A DNA stretch of 64,000 bases from NCBI GenBank assembly GCA_009761415.1, contig QUOL01000001.1, forward strand, positions 3,596,001 to 3,660,000, given 5' to 3'. Below are positions 11,993 through 25,202 of the stretch, one piece after another. This DNA is from Sarcomyxa edulis (lineage: Eukaryota; Basidiomycota; Agaricomycetes; Agaricales; Mycenaceae). The position numbers and the translations under genes are program-made. Positions within the stretch are counted from its first letter, which is position 1. Every line of letters starts with the position of its first letter. The notes below the pieces were generated by a model. That model did no database searches, was not told where the DNA came from, and worked only from the letters and a program-made list of their open reading frames with translations.

Positions 11993-14900
11993 ATGTCTAT
12001 GAATCCTCGCGATAGAACATCTGATCCTCTTTCGCATCTACGTTTTGCTCTGGAAACCATGCCCGGTTCCAGGAAATATGTCTTTACTCCTGCCACACGA
12101 GCAGAGATCCTGTCTGAATTATACGATGCATTCTGGGGACCTTACGCGCATTTATTCCTTCCAAATTCTAACTCAAGTCTACCTCTACACGCCACCCTCA
12201 GCGAGGTTCAGCTTTCTCTCAGTTTTGCGGGTGCTGGAAAAGATGATCCTGTCATCCCGGGAAGACCGTGTGGCCACATATTCAAGAAAGGAGAGAGCTG
12301 CTTCCGATGCAAGTGAGTGTAATTAATTGCTTCTGTATCGTTACACCTTCCAACGTAGATATTCTCCAGGGACTGCGCATTGGACGACAGCTGCGTTCTT
12401 TGTTCCAGGTGTTTTCATTCCACAAACCACGCCGATCATAACGTTAGTTTCTTTATCGCCCAACAGTCAGGAGGTTGTTGTGATTGTGGAGACGAAGAGG
12501 CTTGGAGAGAACCTATTGGATGTCCATTTCACCCGCCCGTTGCGAATGCGGACAAGGAAGAGGAGATGGATCTCTCGTTCCGCACCACTCCAAAAGCCAC
12601 TCCAAAAGCCTTGCCAGACGACGTCCCTCCAGTCAAGGACTACCCATATCGTGTATCCGTTCCTCCAGAGCTCCGCGAAATAATGAGAAAGACAGTGGGG
12701 TATGCTCTAGACTTCGTGCTAGATACGCTGGATTATTCTCCCGACGAACCCGCTGTCCCGTCCAACGAAGCAGACCTTCGACTACAACCTTCGGCAGATC
12801 CAATGATGAAGGACCAGTATTGTGTCATCATCTGGAACGATGATAAACACTCCTTCGAGGAAGTAATCAAACTGGTGAGTGAAGCCACCAATCGATCACG
12901 AGAAGAGGCGGCCGAGATCGTGTATCGCATCGACGAGTATGGGCGCGATATCATAGAAATGAACACCAACGCATCTAGACTACTGGAAATCGCTCAGGGC
13001 ATCACGCAGATCGATCTAGGTGTCACTATACGGCGCGCGTACGACACATTTCGGGAGCAAGTTGTAGCCGTCATCATCGAGTGGTTATTGGATCTTAGCC
13101 GCAGTCGACTAGGGACCGATACACTCATTTTGCGAGAAGTCATAGCTGACGAGCTATTGTCTCCTCGGAGGAGGGAAAATAATGCTTTCTATAGCTCTCA
13201 CATACAATCCCTCCGCATGGTATCGGACATCCCTGATCCTAAGAGGATCGACTGGATGTTCTTGTATCACACACGACTCTGGAAGAAGCCGCGGCTGAGC
13301 TTGAAGGAGATATATGCCTCCGTTTTGACTCTGAGTCGGGAACACAAACTCGTCGTTGGTGAGTTTGCCTTCATGACAGTTGCTTGAAACAGTCTTAACG
13401 AAAAACCAGCTGGCCATTTCGCCAATGTATACCATCGCGTGATAGATGCGTATCTCCTCGTAGATCGAGAAGCCGAGACTTCCATCAAATATTTTGCTTT
13501 GCAGCTCTTCACCGTCCCCTCCGTGGCCCTCCACATCGTCCGCAATCACAAACTTGTATCCCGCCTCCTCGCCATCATCACCTCCTTTTTCAGCAATCAG
13601 ATCGCCGACAAACGTATCACTTACCCGCCAATGGGCAACGCGCCCGTAGATGTCGAGAGTTTCCCCTTTAAATCCAAACGATTCATGCCTGTCTTCAGCG
13701 ATCTACGATACCTCTGCCATAACGATCCCGTGCAACAGCTCATCGCTCATAATAGGGAATACATCATGCAGTTCGCGAAAGCGTGTCAACTGTTCATGTG
13801 TGTAAATCCTAATAAGCGTGCGGTGACGAATCACGTAGAGTATGAGACCGATGCATGGATAAGCGTGTTCAACGTGACGCTTTCCTTGTCTCGCGTTATC
13901 AAAGTTTATGGGGAGGCATTTTCGAGAGCGACGGTGGCAGAGCTTGTCACTGCGATAACTACCGTGGTTCACCATATATTGATGGTGTGCACGCTGGCTG
14001 AAGACAGGTTAGATAAGACTAAATTCACGTCCGTGGCGTTTCACGACGTGACGTTCGGAGATACCGTCTACCAAATAATAGACTTCGACGTATTGGAGGG
14101 TTGGGTCAGTTTCCATCATTCCCTTCACTGGCTTCTTGCGGAGCTTTTTAAGCATGTTGATCTGCTGAGCGAGGAATCGTTGAGAGAGGTTGGATTGTCG
14201 AGCGTTCGAGATGTCATTTTACGTCACGCGAGTGAGCAGGCTATCTTGACGGTCATCGATTTCCCCCTCCGTGGTCAGTCTCTATAGCTTATCTCCAAAA
14301 TTCTTCAACATTTCTGACGAGTTTGTGTATACAGTGCTTGCCATGATTGCCCAGATCCGCACAGGTCTTTGGGTGCGCAACGGTTTCGCTATCCGTGGGC
14401 AGCTTTTACACTACCGGGATTATATGCTACGGGAACTTTGCTATGATCAAGACTTGTTCATTGTGCAGACAGCCTTGGTCATTCTTGACCCAAATACCGT
14501 CATCGTCACTATCCTTGATCGATTTGGTCTCCTTGGGTATTTCGGTGGCGCTTTTTTACATTCGACCTATGAAGGACCTCAATTATCCAGCATGGTGGAA
14601 GAAGTTCTATACGTCCTCATCACCATCTTCAGTGAGAACGGGAACGCCTCTAAAATGCCCATACACGTAGCAGTTCGGCGCGAAATCGTACACGCGTTGG
14701 CCATGGGCCCGTGCTCATTCACCGATCTAGTCAAACGCGTTGCCGAACGTCTCGTTGACGACGTTTGCTTCGAACGCGTATTGAAGGAGGTGGCTAACTT
14801 CAGGGCACCGGAGTCTTCGACCGATTCGGGAGTTTACGAGCTGAAAGATGAAGCTTTCGACGAGGTCAACCCGTTCTTCTATCATTATACGCGGAATAAG

Positions 14901-17697
14901 CGTGAGGAGGTTGAAACTATTCTACGAAATCGGCTGAAGAAGGAAACCGGCGTCGCTGATCCTGTCCTTGTCCCCAAGCCGATCGGGGTGTCTGATGGAC
15001 CTTACGCCATCCTTTCCTCGTGTTTCGAATCGGAGGCGCTTCTTCAAGTCATGTTTTACGCTATGTACAACATCCTTGTCGTGACTGATTCCTCTGGGTC
15101 TGCGCCTCCTTCAGCAGAGGCTATTCTCGATCAGGTACTACATCTGGTCATGCTGGCTATCGTCGAGCGGCCCACCATCTTCAGTCACTTGACTGTGGTC
15201 AAACCTTTCGAAGAGGACAAGACTCTTCTCGATATCATATGTACCTTGGAACACCACGACCAGTACAAGTCGTACAGACCTCGCGTTCAGTGGATCCTGG
15301 ACCAAATCAGTCTACACGTACCTGCAGAGGTCCAATGTCGGAGACATATCCCCGATGCCTCAGAAATTCCAGCGCCCGACCCAGAGGATGCTAAGAAGAA
15401 GGCCGCCAAGGCAAGGCAGGATGCCATCATGAAACAAATGAAAGCCCAACAGGCCAGCTTTGCCATCAACTTCGATGATGGAGTAGACGAAGATGAAGAC
15501 ATGGAGGATCCACCCGAAGAGGACATTTCCTATGGTACCTGCATTGTTTGTCAAGAGGATCTCAACTCAACAAGACCCTTTGGGGCGCTTGGTTTGATAC
15601 AGCCAAGCAGGCTCATACGAAGACATCCCGACACTCACAACAATTATCTGAACGAAGTTTTGCAGACGGCCCCTTCATTGGATCGTACGTCAGCGCTTCC
15701 CAGCAGTACATCATTCCCGCCCCTGGACGCCGACACTCAGGACCTCAAAGCGCTTTCCTCCGCTAATTTCGATGGCTTCCCCTCGCAAAACACTCGCTTT
15801 GGTCTCAATTCGTCTGTTTGTAGCCATATGATGCATGTGGATTGCTTCCAGGTCTACAGCGCGTCTATTCGTCAGCGTCATAGAGCCCAAGCGACCAGGA
15901 ACCATCCAGAAAGTATCCCTCGAAAGGAGTATATCTGTCCTCTATGCAAAAGCTTAGGCAACGTCATTCTTCCAGTGATTCGTCCGTCAATCACGCCTCC
16001 AAACAAGACACCTTTCACAGACTGGATCCGCGGAGCAGGTATCAGCATATTGAAATCAAAACCTGACCCACTGCTGGATTCGCTCCAATTCAAGAATGGT
16101 ACTGGTGAATTTGTTTTCTGGAGTGCACAGGATCCTGGGTACGTGGCTGCTATGCGCAACACCGATAGGTGGGATAGCATGGAAACAACGAAAATGGTTG
16201 ATACCGTCATGGTCGTTGCGAAATCTGTATCTCAGCAGACGAGACACCTTCGGGAGCGCCCTGAGCCTGAAGCAGGAGAACGAGGTGCAGGTATATATCT
16301 ACCTGAGGAACTGGTCGGCTATACCATCGCAGCGATGGAAATAGCTCAAAGAGGCACAGATGCCTCGGGAGGTCTAATGGTCGACAATCTCTCCGATTCT
16401 CAAACTCGCATGGTGCGCGGGCTTCTGCTTTGCATGACCAGACTGGCGGGGTCGCACTTCAAAGGGAGGCCAGATGAAGGTTGTGAAGCCATCCGACAGG
16501 CGATCATAAAGCGCCTCCTACCTGAGTGGAGCCATACGTCTCTCACATCGTTTTCCTACCCGTTGCTCCTCAGAGATCCGTTGACGATATTGGTCGAAAC
16601 TGCAGCCGTTGCCCCAGAGATGCTTCGCCAGGTCCTTGTCTTAGCATACTATGCTTGCCTAGCTCGCACTGTCATTGGGCTCGTTTATGTTCTCAACAAG
16701 ACGCGCAGTCATACGACAGTGCAGGTAGGACCACGAGAGCACGAAGACATCTTCGGTGATGTGCGTATGTTCTTCATGTCTGTCGTCCGTCATTCTCCGG
16801 TCTTCGAGCACACTGCCACGTTAGTATTCGAAACATTTGGTGAGGCTCGCATTGAGAAGCTTTTGTATGCATTCACGCTTCCCTTCCTCCGACGCGCCGC
16901 AATTCTTTGTCGATCTGTCTTACCTTTGGCGTTCCAAACACCTCAATTTGGTAATGAGATTTGCGAATATGGTCGCCTGCTAGCTATGCTCGGCCTCCCC
17001 CCTCTGGCAGATCTCCCAAAGCAGGATACACTTCAAAACGCCCTCTCTGGCTGGTGTGCCCACTACGGTCATTCGCATGCTGCCTCGCGGCTTAACTGTG
17101 GAGTAGTCCTGGATTATCCAGGAATCTATCGTTTGGCTCGATTACCTTTGGTACTCGACAACCTATTTGGCGATCACGACAGAACTATGATCTGTCAAAG
17201 GTGCAACACTTCTCCCATTGATGCGGCGATATGTCTTCTTTGTGGAACCATCTGCTGTATGCAGAGCCATTGCTGTATTGACACCGAATACAACGACAGG
17301 GGTGAATGCAATATGCATACTCGGGAGTACGTGCCTCCAATTTATATTTCAATGTATATCTAACTGACATACGCAGGTGCGGAGGTACCATCGGGGTATA
17401 CTTCCTCGTCAAGCGATGCTCATTGTTATATCTCTATGCGAACAATGGCACTTTCTCGCAGTCACCGTATCTCGATGCACATGGAGAAGTGGATATATCC
17501 ATGAGGTACATATCACAATCTTTGAAATTCATGCGTCGATCTCATGCGATGTATCATATAGACGAGGGCGTCGGCAATATCTACATCATGCACGTTGGGA
17601 AGATGTTCGCAAGACCTGGTTGAACCATGGTATACCTACTGCGGTTGCCAGGAAGTTGGAGAGTACGCTGGATAGCGGAGGCTGGGAAACGCTTTGA
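11993..17697 (+). CDS. UBR1: UBR1-type E3 ubiquitin ligase (N-recognin)
   Basis: RING E3 of the Arg/N-degron pathway that binds proteins with basic or bulky N-terminal residues and ubiquitinates them with a RAD6-type E2. Six exons (11993-12312, 12370-13358, 13410-14273, 14335-17326, 17377-17505, 17562-17697) give about 1,800 residues. Domains in order: UBR box (GRPCGHIFKKGESCFRC... through CCDCGDEEAW and CPFHPP); ClpS-like domain (YCVIIWNDDKHSFEEV) for bulky residues; long helical scaffold; an acidic/Gln patch; split RING-H2 (CIVCQEDL ... HMMHVDCF ... YICPLCKSLGNVILP); and the C-terminal UAIN domain with Cys/His pairs, ending after LYLYANNGTFSQSPYLDAHGE. ATG 11993 is the likely start; an in-frame ATG lies at 11948. 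Exon junctions restore every motif checked. Confidence 0.95.
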
Positions 17698-18236
17698 TAT
17701 ACATGTTTTCTTGTTTTGCATTTTCGACGACAGACATTCAATTGTATAATTGTACAACCTCATCACGGATTTCAATCTCTTGTAGCTCACGAAATATATG
17801 TGCATATAGAAGGTCGAATAGTTGCGTTGCAAAGTTCATAGCCACATATTTGTTGTCGACCATGGAGGCCGAAATGAGGAAACTCACCCCCGTCTATTGT
17901 TCCACGCGCAGGACAAAGACATTCCCAATCTGGGCTGTTTTGTCTCCAGAACATAGACCGCGACCTTGGAAGTTCTCTATTGCAAGAAAGGGCAATTGCG
18001 GATAAATCGCGGTATACGATGACCAAGCGCCAGTGCAGCTATCCGACAGACGGCGGACGGGATGACTCTAAAAAGACCGCGAATTTGATATGCGAAAGGG
18101 TATAGCTTGATCACGGACGTACGAAGTTGATCGATAATCCCACCAAAATCCCACGCATCGCGTACGCACAATAAATGAAGAAAACAAGAGACACCTATAT
18201 TTGAACGCACTCTCTCCTCATCCCCAGCCGACATCC
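17698..18236. other. Intergenic, no gene seen
   Basis: This is 539 bp between UBR1 and the next gene on the same strand. Short open frames on both strands show no coding character. I see no repeat or RNA gene. Confidence 0.4.
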
Positions 18237-18807
18237 ATGTATAACGATGATCACGACAAACCCTCCACGTCCAAACCCGCATACACGTGTGAAGAAGCCA
18301 GGCACAGGGGAAAGATTAGAGCTCAAGGGAAGAGGGCCGACACCAACGACGCCAAGTTCTTCCTGGTCGAGCACCTCAGTCTACACAGACGACCAGCACG
18401 AATGAATGGTGGATTCAGAGATGGACTACCAGGGGTTATGGATGCTGGTGAGCCCGCAATAGTGTTCGCGAGTTTGGAGATCGGCTCTGACTTGTGCCAC
18501 AGCATCGGCTGAGATAGACGAGCTGCGAGATATACAGGATGTCTTGGAATCGAGGATCGTAACTCTGGAATCGGAGAACCTGGATCTACGACAGGACCTG
18601 GATGAGAAGTACAAGGTGGCACTGCAAATGGCTCGAGTGCAATTAGCCATGGAGAAAGCTGTGGATCTGAATCAGACGCTGCAATCTAGGCTCGAATCTC
18701 TGGAGGAGGAAAACCAAAATTTGAAGCACGTTCTAGAAGAGAAAGACTGGGCTGTCCTGGAGCTGGAGAGGAGGCTGGCGCGTTTTGAACATGAGGCCGG
18801 CGAATGA
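18237..18807 (+). CDS. Small coiled-coil hypothetical protein
   Basis: I do not recognise the family. Two exons (18237-18447 and 18503-18807) join in frame to 171 residues. The N-terminal part (about 70 residues) is polar and basic. From residue 72 on the protein is one continuous heptad-like coiled coil: EIDELRDIQDVLESRI, LESENLDLRQDLDEKY, LQSRLESLEEENQNLK, VLELERRLARFEHE. The donor is GTGAGC and the acceptor CAG. It has no signal peptide or membrane segment. Such short coiled coils occur in many unrelated scaffold proteins, so no role is assigned. The ATG at 18237 is the first in the open frame. Confidence 0.6.
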
Positions 18808-18960
18808 CTCGATGCCATGATGTACTGGATACGATACAGGAGATGCCTGTCAATATTTATGATCCATCGCGATGAGTAAATCGTGTGCTTTTCTCGAAAT
18901 ATGATGCTGCGTAACGTACCTACTTCAATGATTGCTCAGATCTAAAGGCCCGCGTCTTAT

Positions 18961-18976
18961 CATCCTGATCAGGATG
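18961..18976. repeat. Perfect 16 bp palindrome
   Basis: The sequence catcctgatcaggatg reads identically on both strands and sits in the gene-poor stretch. It could be a dimeric factor site or chance; I have no evidence for either. Confidence 0.6.
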
Positions 18977-19059
18977 CCTACTGGGCATTCTGAGTGACCA
19001 GCGATCGATGTGCCACTCGCACAGAAGTTCAACGTCTACTTGTTGACATAGATTGCTTC

Positions 19060-19084
19060 GCTAGATCATTCTGCTTGATCTAGC
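19060..19084. repeat. Short inverted repeat (hairpin)
   Basis: gctagatca at 19060-19068 is the exact reverse complement of tgatctagc at 19076-19084, with a 7 nt loop. No T-run follows, and the function is unknown. Confidence 0.55.
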
Positions 19085-21120
19085 AGAGCGAGCGATGCTC
19101 AAAGCCAGAGGCTGTCCAAGCTCGTGACCGATGATACTGGACACCGCGTCAATCTGCGAGTCCCATAGGATTTTTTCGACCAGAGTGAACGTAGGAAAGG
19201 TAATACGCGCCCTGTATCGCATCTTCCTAGACGAAGTGAATGAAGATTCAACTTCTCCAAGCCACTGGAAGGAATAGAAGACGATGGAATCCGAGCCTCC
19301 TCCCTTGCCACTGAAACAAGTCTCATGTAATTGTCATCCAACGATTGTGGCAGATGTTTCTGCGCTCAGATGCGCTCACTGATCGAGCTGGAACCCGTGA
19401 CAATTCCAACGGAAAGGATAGCCCCTAGCCGGTCTCCTTCAAAGTTGTGTGATCAGCAGTAGAGCCAGAAAGGCGTACTTCCCAGCCAGAAACAATGGAG
19501 AAAACGCACACTGGATGACATCATGCCCGAGTCTCCCTGCGAGTTTTGAGACTGCCTAGGATGTGAAGCGAGCGCGCTAGCAGAATCAGAGCATGGTACG
19601 GATAGATTCAGAAAGGAGGGCTAAAGGGCATAAACGTTCTGGAGGCACAGGATCATGGATGTACTTTGCATGGAATAGGCATTAGAGACGCCTTCTGGAC
19701 GTATGACGCACCTAGCCTTGTCAACTGCCCTACGCATTATGTTCAAAGTAGTCGCGGAGCATACCTATAGTCCTAAGGCTAAATATCATTATGTCCATGG
19801 ATAGGTTTGAACGATGGGGTACCACTGGCAAGCGTGCTGCGTGGTATGTGTAAGTTTTCCTTGAGTCTTAGTACGCTCACCGATCCACGTTCGTGTCTCT
19901 CTGCAATTATTGGAGCAGTCAATCACCAGTGTAGGTTATGCGGTATAACACTCGCGTAAGAAAATGATGTGCACATCTCTTCAATATAGTCAAGTGACTC
20001 AAGGACGAGCTCAGGCTTACCTGAGCGTTGCCTGAGCGCTTTTGTTTGTAAGCTGATGAAAGACCAAAGTTGATGCTGCGAGGTAGACCTAAGAAGGCTA
20101 GTCCCTGGATTATGACTTCACGACGAATTTAGATATGAACATGAATATCACGACATGGTTCTTCGAGGAGCCAAAGTTCAGACTCTTGGCAACTCAACTT
20201 CTTTTGGAGCGAACGTGACAGTCACTACGCACGTGGGCCTGTTTGCATTGGAGGCTCAGAACAAACACGCGTGACGTGACACACATGGCGACGATCATCA
20301 AGTCAGTGACACTGCGTTGAATTTCAATTTCGCGATTTTCCAGGTCGACCTTAGTCAAAGGTTGGTCAACGACTTGAACGAGATCTGTGAAGCACGATTG
20401 ACGTGTCTCATGATCAAAGGTCTCTTTCCTTCCAACTCTTTCCCCATTAATCCGACCTATTCTCACCAGGTGGCTTTCGTAGATAAGAGGCTGATATTAA
20501 ATTGATAAGAGTCACCGCAGTTGGAATGTCCGAGCTGAAGGGTCGAGCAGCAGTGAGCCTGCGCTTACAAACTATTATTCATCTCCACAGACACCCAATA
20601 TCCGCCGGAAAATCCGATGGTTTTCTAACAGCCTAACTAAGTAAGCCCCCAATTCTGCGTCTTCGATTTGACTGATTGTTATACTCATCCAACCCCAGGT
20701 CCATCACGAGTAACAATGCGCACGAACGCTCCATCAAACTCTATATATCGGATGACGGACCATCCAACCAGACGCATGCTTTTCGAGATTTGGATCCCAA
20801 CAGCACTCACGATACCTCCATCTGCATCCTTGAAAGCTAATGATAAGCAATTAATGGTACGTCAGTCAATCAACCTCATGTGGAGTCCTCAAGTTCCATG
20901 ACTCACGGATGTGGCAAGCATGAACTTCTTCGAGTGAATCAGAGTGATGGAGATGTATAATTTTAGTCGACTTACAGTCATGCGGTATAGTCTCACGGCC
21001 TGTGTCTATTGGCCGGAAGTACCGCCCATGCCTCTATGAGCAGCTATAAAATGTGAGGATACATCGAGTTTATTCAATTTCTAAGTTCATAGTCGTCTCT
21101 CCCTCTCAGATCCAGAGGCA

Positions 21121-23199
21121 ATGTCGTACATTGAACTCCCTCCTATGCTGAATGGCTTTTCCTTCGGGATGGTCATGATGGCCCTTTCCTCGTTCTTAGT
21201 CCTTGTTCATAGGATGTTCTTTCGCAAAGGCCCCTTGGACGATATCCCGGGCCCTTTCCTTGCCCGTTGGACACACGTCTGGCTGGCATATCAAGTTCGT
21301 ATGGGCAGACGTTACCTCGTCGTCGACGCCCTCCACAAGGTAACTAGCACCCCATTATTCTAGTTGCCACACTAACGAAATATTTGCTAGAAATACGGCC
21401 CCTTAGTCCGCATCTCGCCAAACCACGTCTCCGCCGCACACCCAGACGCCATCAATGTTGTCTACGGCCAAGGGGCGGGAGCATTCGATAAATCGCCTTA
21501 CTACCACGCTTTCATCACAAACAAGAAAACTTCCGTGTTCTCTACCGTCGATCGCCAAGAGCACTCCCAGAAGCGTCGTATTGTATCGCAGGCTTTCTCT
21601 TACCGCTCCCTTCTAGGTGTCACTCCCATCATCCATCACAATCTCGAAAACTTCATCGAGAAGATAGATGAGATGTGTGACACTGGTATTTACGTGGATG
21701 CGCTCCAGTGGCTTAACTATCTCACGTTCGATGTTCTTTCTGACCTCGCTTTTGGTCAACCTATCGGAATGGTCTCGAGTGTGAGTCATTCTCATTATCA
21801 TTTGGTTATTTATGGACCGTTGTCTAAATCTCTATCAACAGGGATCCGACCGGGTTTCCGTTCTCCGCGCAGACGGTACCGAAAGTGGCCTCACAGAGAG
21901 GGCGATCGAGCTGGTGAACGAGGTTAGTGTCTTACGTTTATCAATTCGTCTTGTTCTGACTTATGAGGTTCCTTTATTCAGCGCGAACATCTTGCTGCTG
22001 TCATCGGCATTCATCCCTCCTTCCGCCTGTTGACCAAATTACTCCCGGATCCTTTCTTTATCCACGCGCACAAATCGACCACAAGTCTTATAGATCTTGC
22101 TAGAAAGCGTGTCACCAAGAGGATATCTTCTGGATCCAGCCGTGACGATATCTTGAACAAATTGATCACTGCTCGCGAGAAGGAAACGGGGACCTTGACC
22201 CCTGAGCAGATCAACGAACTCATCGCGGAAACGGTCACTCTTTTGTAAGCTATCATGTCGCGAAATGTCTCCGAATTACCTATTGACAGGTTCTGTCTTT
22301 CCAGAACTGCTGTCAGTATCTCTCGAGAAGCAAAATCCTTCGGCGTCTACTGACCGTTTGATCTCAGGGCTCGGATACTACTTCGAACTCCATCGTGGCT
22401 ATCATTCACCTTGTGATGACCCACCCGCGAGTCCATGAGAAACTCATGAAAGAACTTGAGGAAACAATCGGCCACGATGACCTACCTAAACACGAGAACG
22501 TCAAAAATCTCCCGTACCTCGCTATCGTTATCGACGAAGGGTGAGCCTCTACCTTTAATGTATATGCATATAACTAAGAACGTCCATTTGCTTATTGTAG
22601 ACTCCGCCACTATGCTATGACTGCGATCGGTCTCCACAGATCTGTCCCCGCGGGCGGTGTCGTTTGCTGTGGAACGTATTTCCCTGAAGGAGTTCGTGCA
22701 TCGGACATTTGACCACCTTTTGCCCGAGATCTAACGGTTCTTTTTCTTATCTAGACTGAAATGTCAGTCCCCGCATACACGATCCAACACGACGAAGCGA
22801 TCTGGGGTGACCCTGAAAGCTTCAGGCCCGAGAGGTGGCTCGAGGAGAAGAATCTCAGTCGGTACCTTTTGGCGTTCGGTAAAGGCCCTAGACAATGCGT
22901 ACGTGTTCTTCCATCTGTCTTGTCCATCACGCAACCTCATTGGCGATTCTCTACCCGCTAAAACAGATGGGACGCAAGTAAGTTCTTTGATTCGGATAAT
23001 GATAACGATGGATTCTGATGTCTCGCTTCTCTCTCTCTTTAGCCTGGCATACATGGAAATGCAACTCATCCTTGCCACTATACTCCTTCGATACAACATC
23101 GAGCTCAAATCGAACTACCTAGCCACGGTCGAGGGCTTCATGCACAAACCCCTGGGCATGCTAGTCAAATTCAGTCGCAGGTTCCCTGCCAGTGCGTGA
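21121..23199 (+). CDS. Cytochrome P450, CYP53-like (benzoate 4-hydroxylase type)
   Basis: Heme mono-oxygenase, ER-anchored by an N-terminal hydrophobic segment (about residues 12-32), followed by the hinge DDIPGPFLARW. The conserved stretch ALHKKYGPLVRISPNHVS and the downstream AFDKSPYYHAF match the CYP53 family pattern, whose known members para-hydroxylate benzoate. The I-helix AGSDTTSNS, the PERW motif (SFRPERW) and the heme loop FGKGPRQCMGRN are all present. The gene has many introns, including two microexons: 7 nt at 22305-22311 (completes LLTAGSDTTS) and 11 nt at 22967-22977 (ATG GGA CGC AA, just after the heme Cys codon). The last exon ends LVKFSRRFPASA. Substrate by family similarity only. 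Confidence 0.9.
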
Positions 23200-23711
23200 T
23201 TGCTCACACTATCGCTCAAAGGTCGTGGGTATCGTTACGTTTAGTAGCACTCATCATTCTCTCTTTTTCACCTACACATTCATGCCTTCTTTCCTTTCAC
23301 ATAACAATGCCATTGTGCTGACGAATATACGAACAAACTCTGCAATCAAAATGTGTTCCACCTTGTGATACGCATCACAGACGAATGAGAACGAAGTCTT
23401 AACCGAACGATAACAATCAGACCGATTCCCGAAACTATCGGCGTGGACAATGTCTGCGAACGTCCACAACATCTCTTCGTTTAGATTTGATGAAGAAAGA
23501 ACCAGAGTAAATTAATCTCCCAATCTGTCGGTATTCTGTTCTCGTACATAGAGATCCGGTGCTCTCTCACGCCCTCCAACCACGCGCACCCTTGAAGTTT
23601 AGCTCCATCTGTATCATCGTACTTCTCAAGAGTTGAATGTATTTATAGCTCAAGTTCGCTCATATAAGAGTGATTTGTGCGTAGTCCATCGTACCTTATT
23701 GCACCATCACG
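23200..23711. other. Intergenic, no gene seen
   Basis: This is 512 bp between the P450 and the Gre2-like reductase on the same strand. It probably contains terminator and promoter; no supported ORF. Confidence 0.4.
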
Positions 23712-25202
23712 ATGCATATCATTCAACCTCCCAGCAAAGTCCTCGTAACCGGAGCCAATGGTTTCATTGCTATATGGGTAGTAGATACGCTCCTCGAGAA
23801 AGGGTATTCTGTTCGTGGAACTGTTCGTTCGACTGATAAAGGAAAGCATTTGGAGAAGACGTTTGCGAAGTATGGAGACAAATTCGAAGTCGTCGTCGTG
23901 CCAGACATCAGCGAGGTATGTTCCTGCCGAAGTTCGTAACCAGGCATATATATTTATTGATACTGCCAGGCGGGAGCATTTGACCAAGCCGTGAAGGGTG
24001 TCGATGCTGTCGAACATACCGCATCGCCATTCTATCTAAATGTTGACGATCCCCAAGGCACGTGTGATTCCCCACCTATCTCTGATTGCTATTCACCAAT
24101 CAACTCACAGAACTGATCGACCCCGCTGTGAAAGGAACCGTTGGTATCTTGGAGAGCGTCCTCAAGCATGGGCACGTGCAACACTATACATTGTGCACGT
24201 GTGATTTGCTGATCTACTGTTTAGCTCATCAGTCAAGCGCGTCGTTATTACCTCCTCCGTTGGGGCCATTCTCGAAGTGCTCACCGAACCCCGAACTTTT
24301 TCCGAAACCGATTGGAACGAACAAGCTGTGCAGGAAGTTGAGGAAAAAGGAAAGCATGCCACTAACATAACAAAATACAGAGCATCCAAAACTCTTGCTG
24401 AGAAAGGTCAGTACAGGCGATGTCCTGTTGGTCGAAATGATTTCTGACGAACCTTCAGCTGCTTGGGATTTCTACAATAAACATAAAGATTCTGTAAAAT
24501 GGGATTTGTCTGCCATCAATCCCTCATATGTATGTGATATCTTGACCCTTGACTGCATTCGTATATTAATACAATGTTGCAGGTCTTTGGCGTAGGTCTA
24601 CCTTGGGCTTCTTCTGTCGTTCGAATCTTGATTCGTTAGCCGATTTTTGCAGCCCATTCTTCATGAAGTTGCTGCGATCGATTCCCTAAACGCGTCCGCT
24701 CTCGACTGGGCTAATGTGGTCCTCCTTCCTGGCGCTGGCGGTAAATCGCACGAGGATCTTGTAAAGAGAACCTTGAGTTGGGTTGACGTTCGCGATGTTG
24801 GGGAGGCACACGCCAGAGCGCTAGAGAGGGAGGAGGCGGGCGGAGAGCGAATTATTATTTCTTCTGGTACGGAACCCCTTGAACAGTTGAGGCAATTTAC
24901 TCAGGCATTTTTGCTTCATCAGGATCATACGCATGGCAAGACTGGAGTACGTCACTTCCCTTTAGTTTTCGTACGCATCTGACTTGCTATCTTCTCCTGC
25001 AGTTGATACGGCCAATTCGTTGCACCCTTCTCCTATTCCATCGCATGTTCTCCCAAAAGGGGAACCTCAGGGTGCAGCCGATGCGGTACACATGATTACC
25101 TACGACAATTCCAAGAGCACGAAAATTCTAGGCTTGAAGTATAGAACCGCGGCAGAGACCGCTAGGGATATTCTAGCCGACTTTGAGGCCAAAGGTTGGT
25201 GA
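23712..25202 (+). CDS. NADPH-dependent aldehyde/ketone reductase, Gre2-like extended SDR
   Basis: Extended SDR of the dihydroflavonol-reductase/Gre2 group, which reduces aldehydes and ketones such as methylglyoxal or cinnamoyl-type substrates with NADPH. Motifs: [13 protein letters not shown] (GxxGxxx), [29 protein letters not shown], the catalytic Ser in VVITSSVGA, and Y-R-A-S-K (YxxxK). The end [18 protein letters not shown] and [17 protein letters not shown] also fits. The intron at 24172-24224 (53 nt) appears to use a GC donor: only CATGG|gcacgt...ag|CTCATCAG restores KHGSSVKRVV. Another intron near 24866 uses the downstream CAG so that [11 protein letters not shown] is continuous. No targeting signal; cytosolic. 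Exact substrate unknown. Confidence 0.87.

Larger units (their letters stand above)
18808..21120. other. Gene-poor stretch with small palindromes
   Basis: This is 2.3 kb, the longest non-coding stretch outside the mobile elements. It has only short open frames without coding signature. Two clean palindromic features stand out: a perfect 16 bp palindrome at 18961-18976 and a 9 bp stem with 7 nt loop at 19060-19084. No terminal repeats or transposase remnant could be recognised. The right end carries the P450 promoter. Confidence 0.4.
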
